Below, piece after piece: positions 5,618 to 6,609 of a stretch of DNA of 6,609 bases. Where the stretch lies: contig JAGNOB010000106.1 of the NCBI GenBank assembly GCA_017990305.1, forward strand, positions 1 to 6,609, in the 5' to 3' direction. This DNA comes from Leucobacter sp. (GTDB lineage Bacteria; Actinomycetota; Actinomycetes; Actinomycetales; Microbacteriaceae). Numbering within the stretch: the stretch's first letter is position 1; each line of letters begins with the position of its first letter. The notes below the pieces were generated by a model that was not told where the DNA came from, ran no database searches, and saw only the letters and a list, made by a program, of their open reading frames with translations. The position numbers and the translations under genes are program-made.

Positions 5618-6609
5618 ATGAGCAAATCCGGTATTGAAATCACCGAACTCGACGCGTCGGTGCGCCCACAGGACGATCTGTTTCGGCACATGAACGGCAA
5701 GTGGATCGATCGCACGGAGATCCCAGCGGACAAGGCCCGGTACGGATCGTTCGCGGTGCTCGCTGAGAACGCTGAGGAGGCCGTGCGCGACATCATCACC
5801 GGCACCGATGCTCCTGCCCCCGGCCTCATCGAGGGCGGCGCAGAGGCCGAAGCCGACAAGGTCGCCGCGCTCTACACGAGCTTCATGGACATCGAGCGCA
5901 TCGACGCGCTCGGCGCCGAGCCGATCCGCGCCGATCTCGAGCGCGCGCTTGCGGTGCCGTCGATCCCCGAGCTCATTCGAGTCACCGCGGAGCTCGAACG
6001 ACAGGGCCTCGGTGGCTTCTACGGCATGTTTATCGACAACGACCCCGGCGATCCAGCCCGCTACATCCTGTTCGTCATGCAGGGTGGTATCGGTCTGCCC
6101 GACGAGTCGTATTACCGGGAGGAGCAGTTCGCCGAGATCCGCGACCAGTACGTCGCGCACATCGAGCGCATGCTCACCCTCGCCGGTGTTGGCTCCAAGA
6201 CCGCGGGCGATCCCGCGCGCCTCGCGCAGCTTGCCTTCGACCTCGAGACCCGCATCGCCGCCAGCCACTGGGATACGGTCGCGAGCCGCGACATTCAGAA
6301 GCTCTACAACCTCCGCGATTTTGCGGGGCTGCAGGAGATCACCCCGCAGCTCGACTGGAGCGCATACATTGCCGCGATGGGCGCTCCCGAGGCAGCGTTT
6401 GCCGAGGTCGTCGCCGCCCAGCCCGACGCGCTCGCCGGGCTCGCTTCCCTGCTCGTCGAAGACGAGCTTGAGGCTTGGCAGGCGTGGCTCGCGTGGTCGA
6501 TCGTGCGATCCTCCGCCGCGATCCTCACGCAGGAGATGTCGCGCGCGAACTTCGACTTCTACGGCACCGCGCTCACCGGCGCGACCGAGCAGCGCGAGCG
6601 GTGGCGCCG
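5618..6609 (+). CDS. M13 family zinc metallopeptidase (neprilysin/PepO type), 3' end cut
   Basis: M13 peptidases are zinc endopeptidases that cut short peptides inside a closed cavity. The visible 330 residues and two extra bases cover the N-terminal half (Peptidase_M13_N); family members are about 650 residues, so HExxH, ExxxD and the rest of the zinc site lie beyond the edge. Signatures are RPQDDLFRHMNGKWI (16-30), EIPADKARYGSF (34-45), GGIGLPDESYYRE (156-168), LETRIAASHW (209-218) followed by RDIQKLYN (224-231), and FYGTALTGATEQRERW (314-329) just before the catalytic domain. The N-terminus has no signal peptide or membrane helix, so the protein is either cytosolic or exported by a non-classical route, as proposed for mycobacterial Zmp1. 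The ATG at 5618 leads straight into the conserved region and follows a TAGGCT box without a Shine-Dalgarno. It is divergent from the MATE gene; no functional link is evident. The absence of a stop codon is due to the window edge. Confidence 0.94.
   Translation, partial: MSKSGIEITELDASVRPQDDLFRHMNGKWIDRTEIPADKARYGSFAVLAENAEEAVRDIITGTDAPAPGLIEGGAEAEADKVAALYTSFMDIERIDALGAEPIRADLERALAVPSIPELIRVTAELERQGLGGFYGMFIDNDPGDPARYILFVMQGGIGLPDESYYREEQFAEIRDQYVAHIERMLTLAGVGSKTAGDPARLAQLAFDLETRIAASHWDTVASRDIQKLYNLRDFAGLQEITPQLDWSAYIAAMGAPEAAFAEVVAAQPDALAGLASLLVEDELEAWQAWLAWSIVRSSAAILTQEMSRANFDFYGTALTGATEQRERWR

Noticed and set aside
5525..6268. Open frame on the minus strand extending the MATE protein by about 248 residues upstream, antisense to the peptidase gene
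   Set aside because: It lies mostly antisense to a clear M13 peptidase, has no similarity to the MATE N-terminus and results from high G/C leaving few stop codons. The MATE pattern begins just after the ATG at 5524.

Overview
The window looks like chromosomal DNA from a high-GC Gram-positive bacterium (Actinomycetota). The evidence is strongly G/C-biased third codon positions, a NucS/EndoMS mismatch endonuclease (the actinobacterial and archaeal substitute for MutS/MutL), three genes with TANNNT boxes set as for leaderless transcripts, and an M13 peptidase of the actinobacterial type. A Microbacteriaceae-like host such as Leucobacter would fit, but that is only an impression. I see no rRNA, tRNA, CRISPR array, insertion sequence or phage gene.

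Six protein genes fill the window almost completely. Five lie on the minus strand. In their order of transcription they are a MATE-family multidrug exporter (5524-4160), a MosC/YbjJ-like MFS transporter (4098-2830), NucS (2820-2128), a short family III (CaiB/BaiF) CoA-transferase (1994-1128) and an AlkK-type AMP-forming acyl-CoA ligase (1131 to the window edge, C-terminus missing). One gene is on the plus strand, divergent from the MATE gene: an M13 (neprilysin/PepO family) zinc metallopeptidase starting at 5618 and cut by the right edge before its HExxH motif.

The CoA-transferase and the ligase form a tight two-gene unit with a 4-base ATGA overlap. The ligase Shine-Dalgarno sequence lies inside the last codons of the transferase. 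The unit has its own plausible promoter, and a near-palindrome over the -10 box suggests a repressor site. Together the two enzymes would activate a carboxylic acid to its CoA thioester and move CoA between acids; the substrate cannot be read from the sequence. A small hairpin just after nucS separates this unit from the genes upstream.

Start signals fall into two classes. The transferase, ligase and MFS genes have Shine-Dalgarno sequences. The MATE, nucS and M13 genes have no convincing one, but each has a TANNNT box ending 6-7 bases before its start codon, the layout of a leaderless transcript. No clearly new system is visible. The best leads are this leaderless layout (including a nucS promoter embedded in the MFS stop codon), the unusually short CoA-transferase, and the possible operators in the two intergenic regions.
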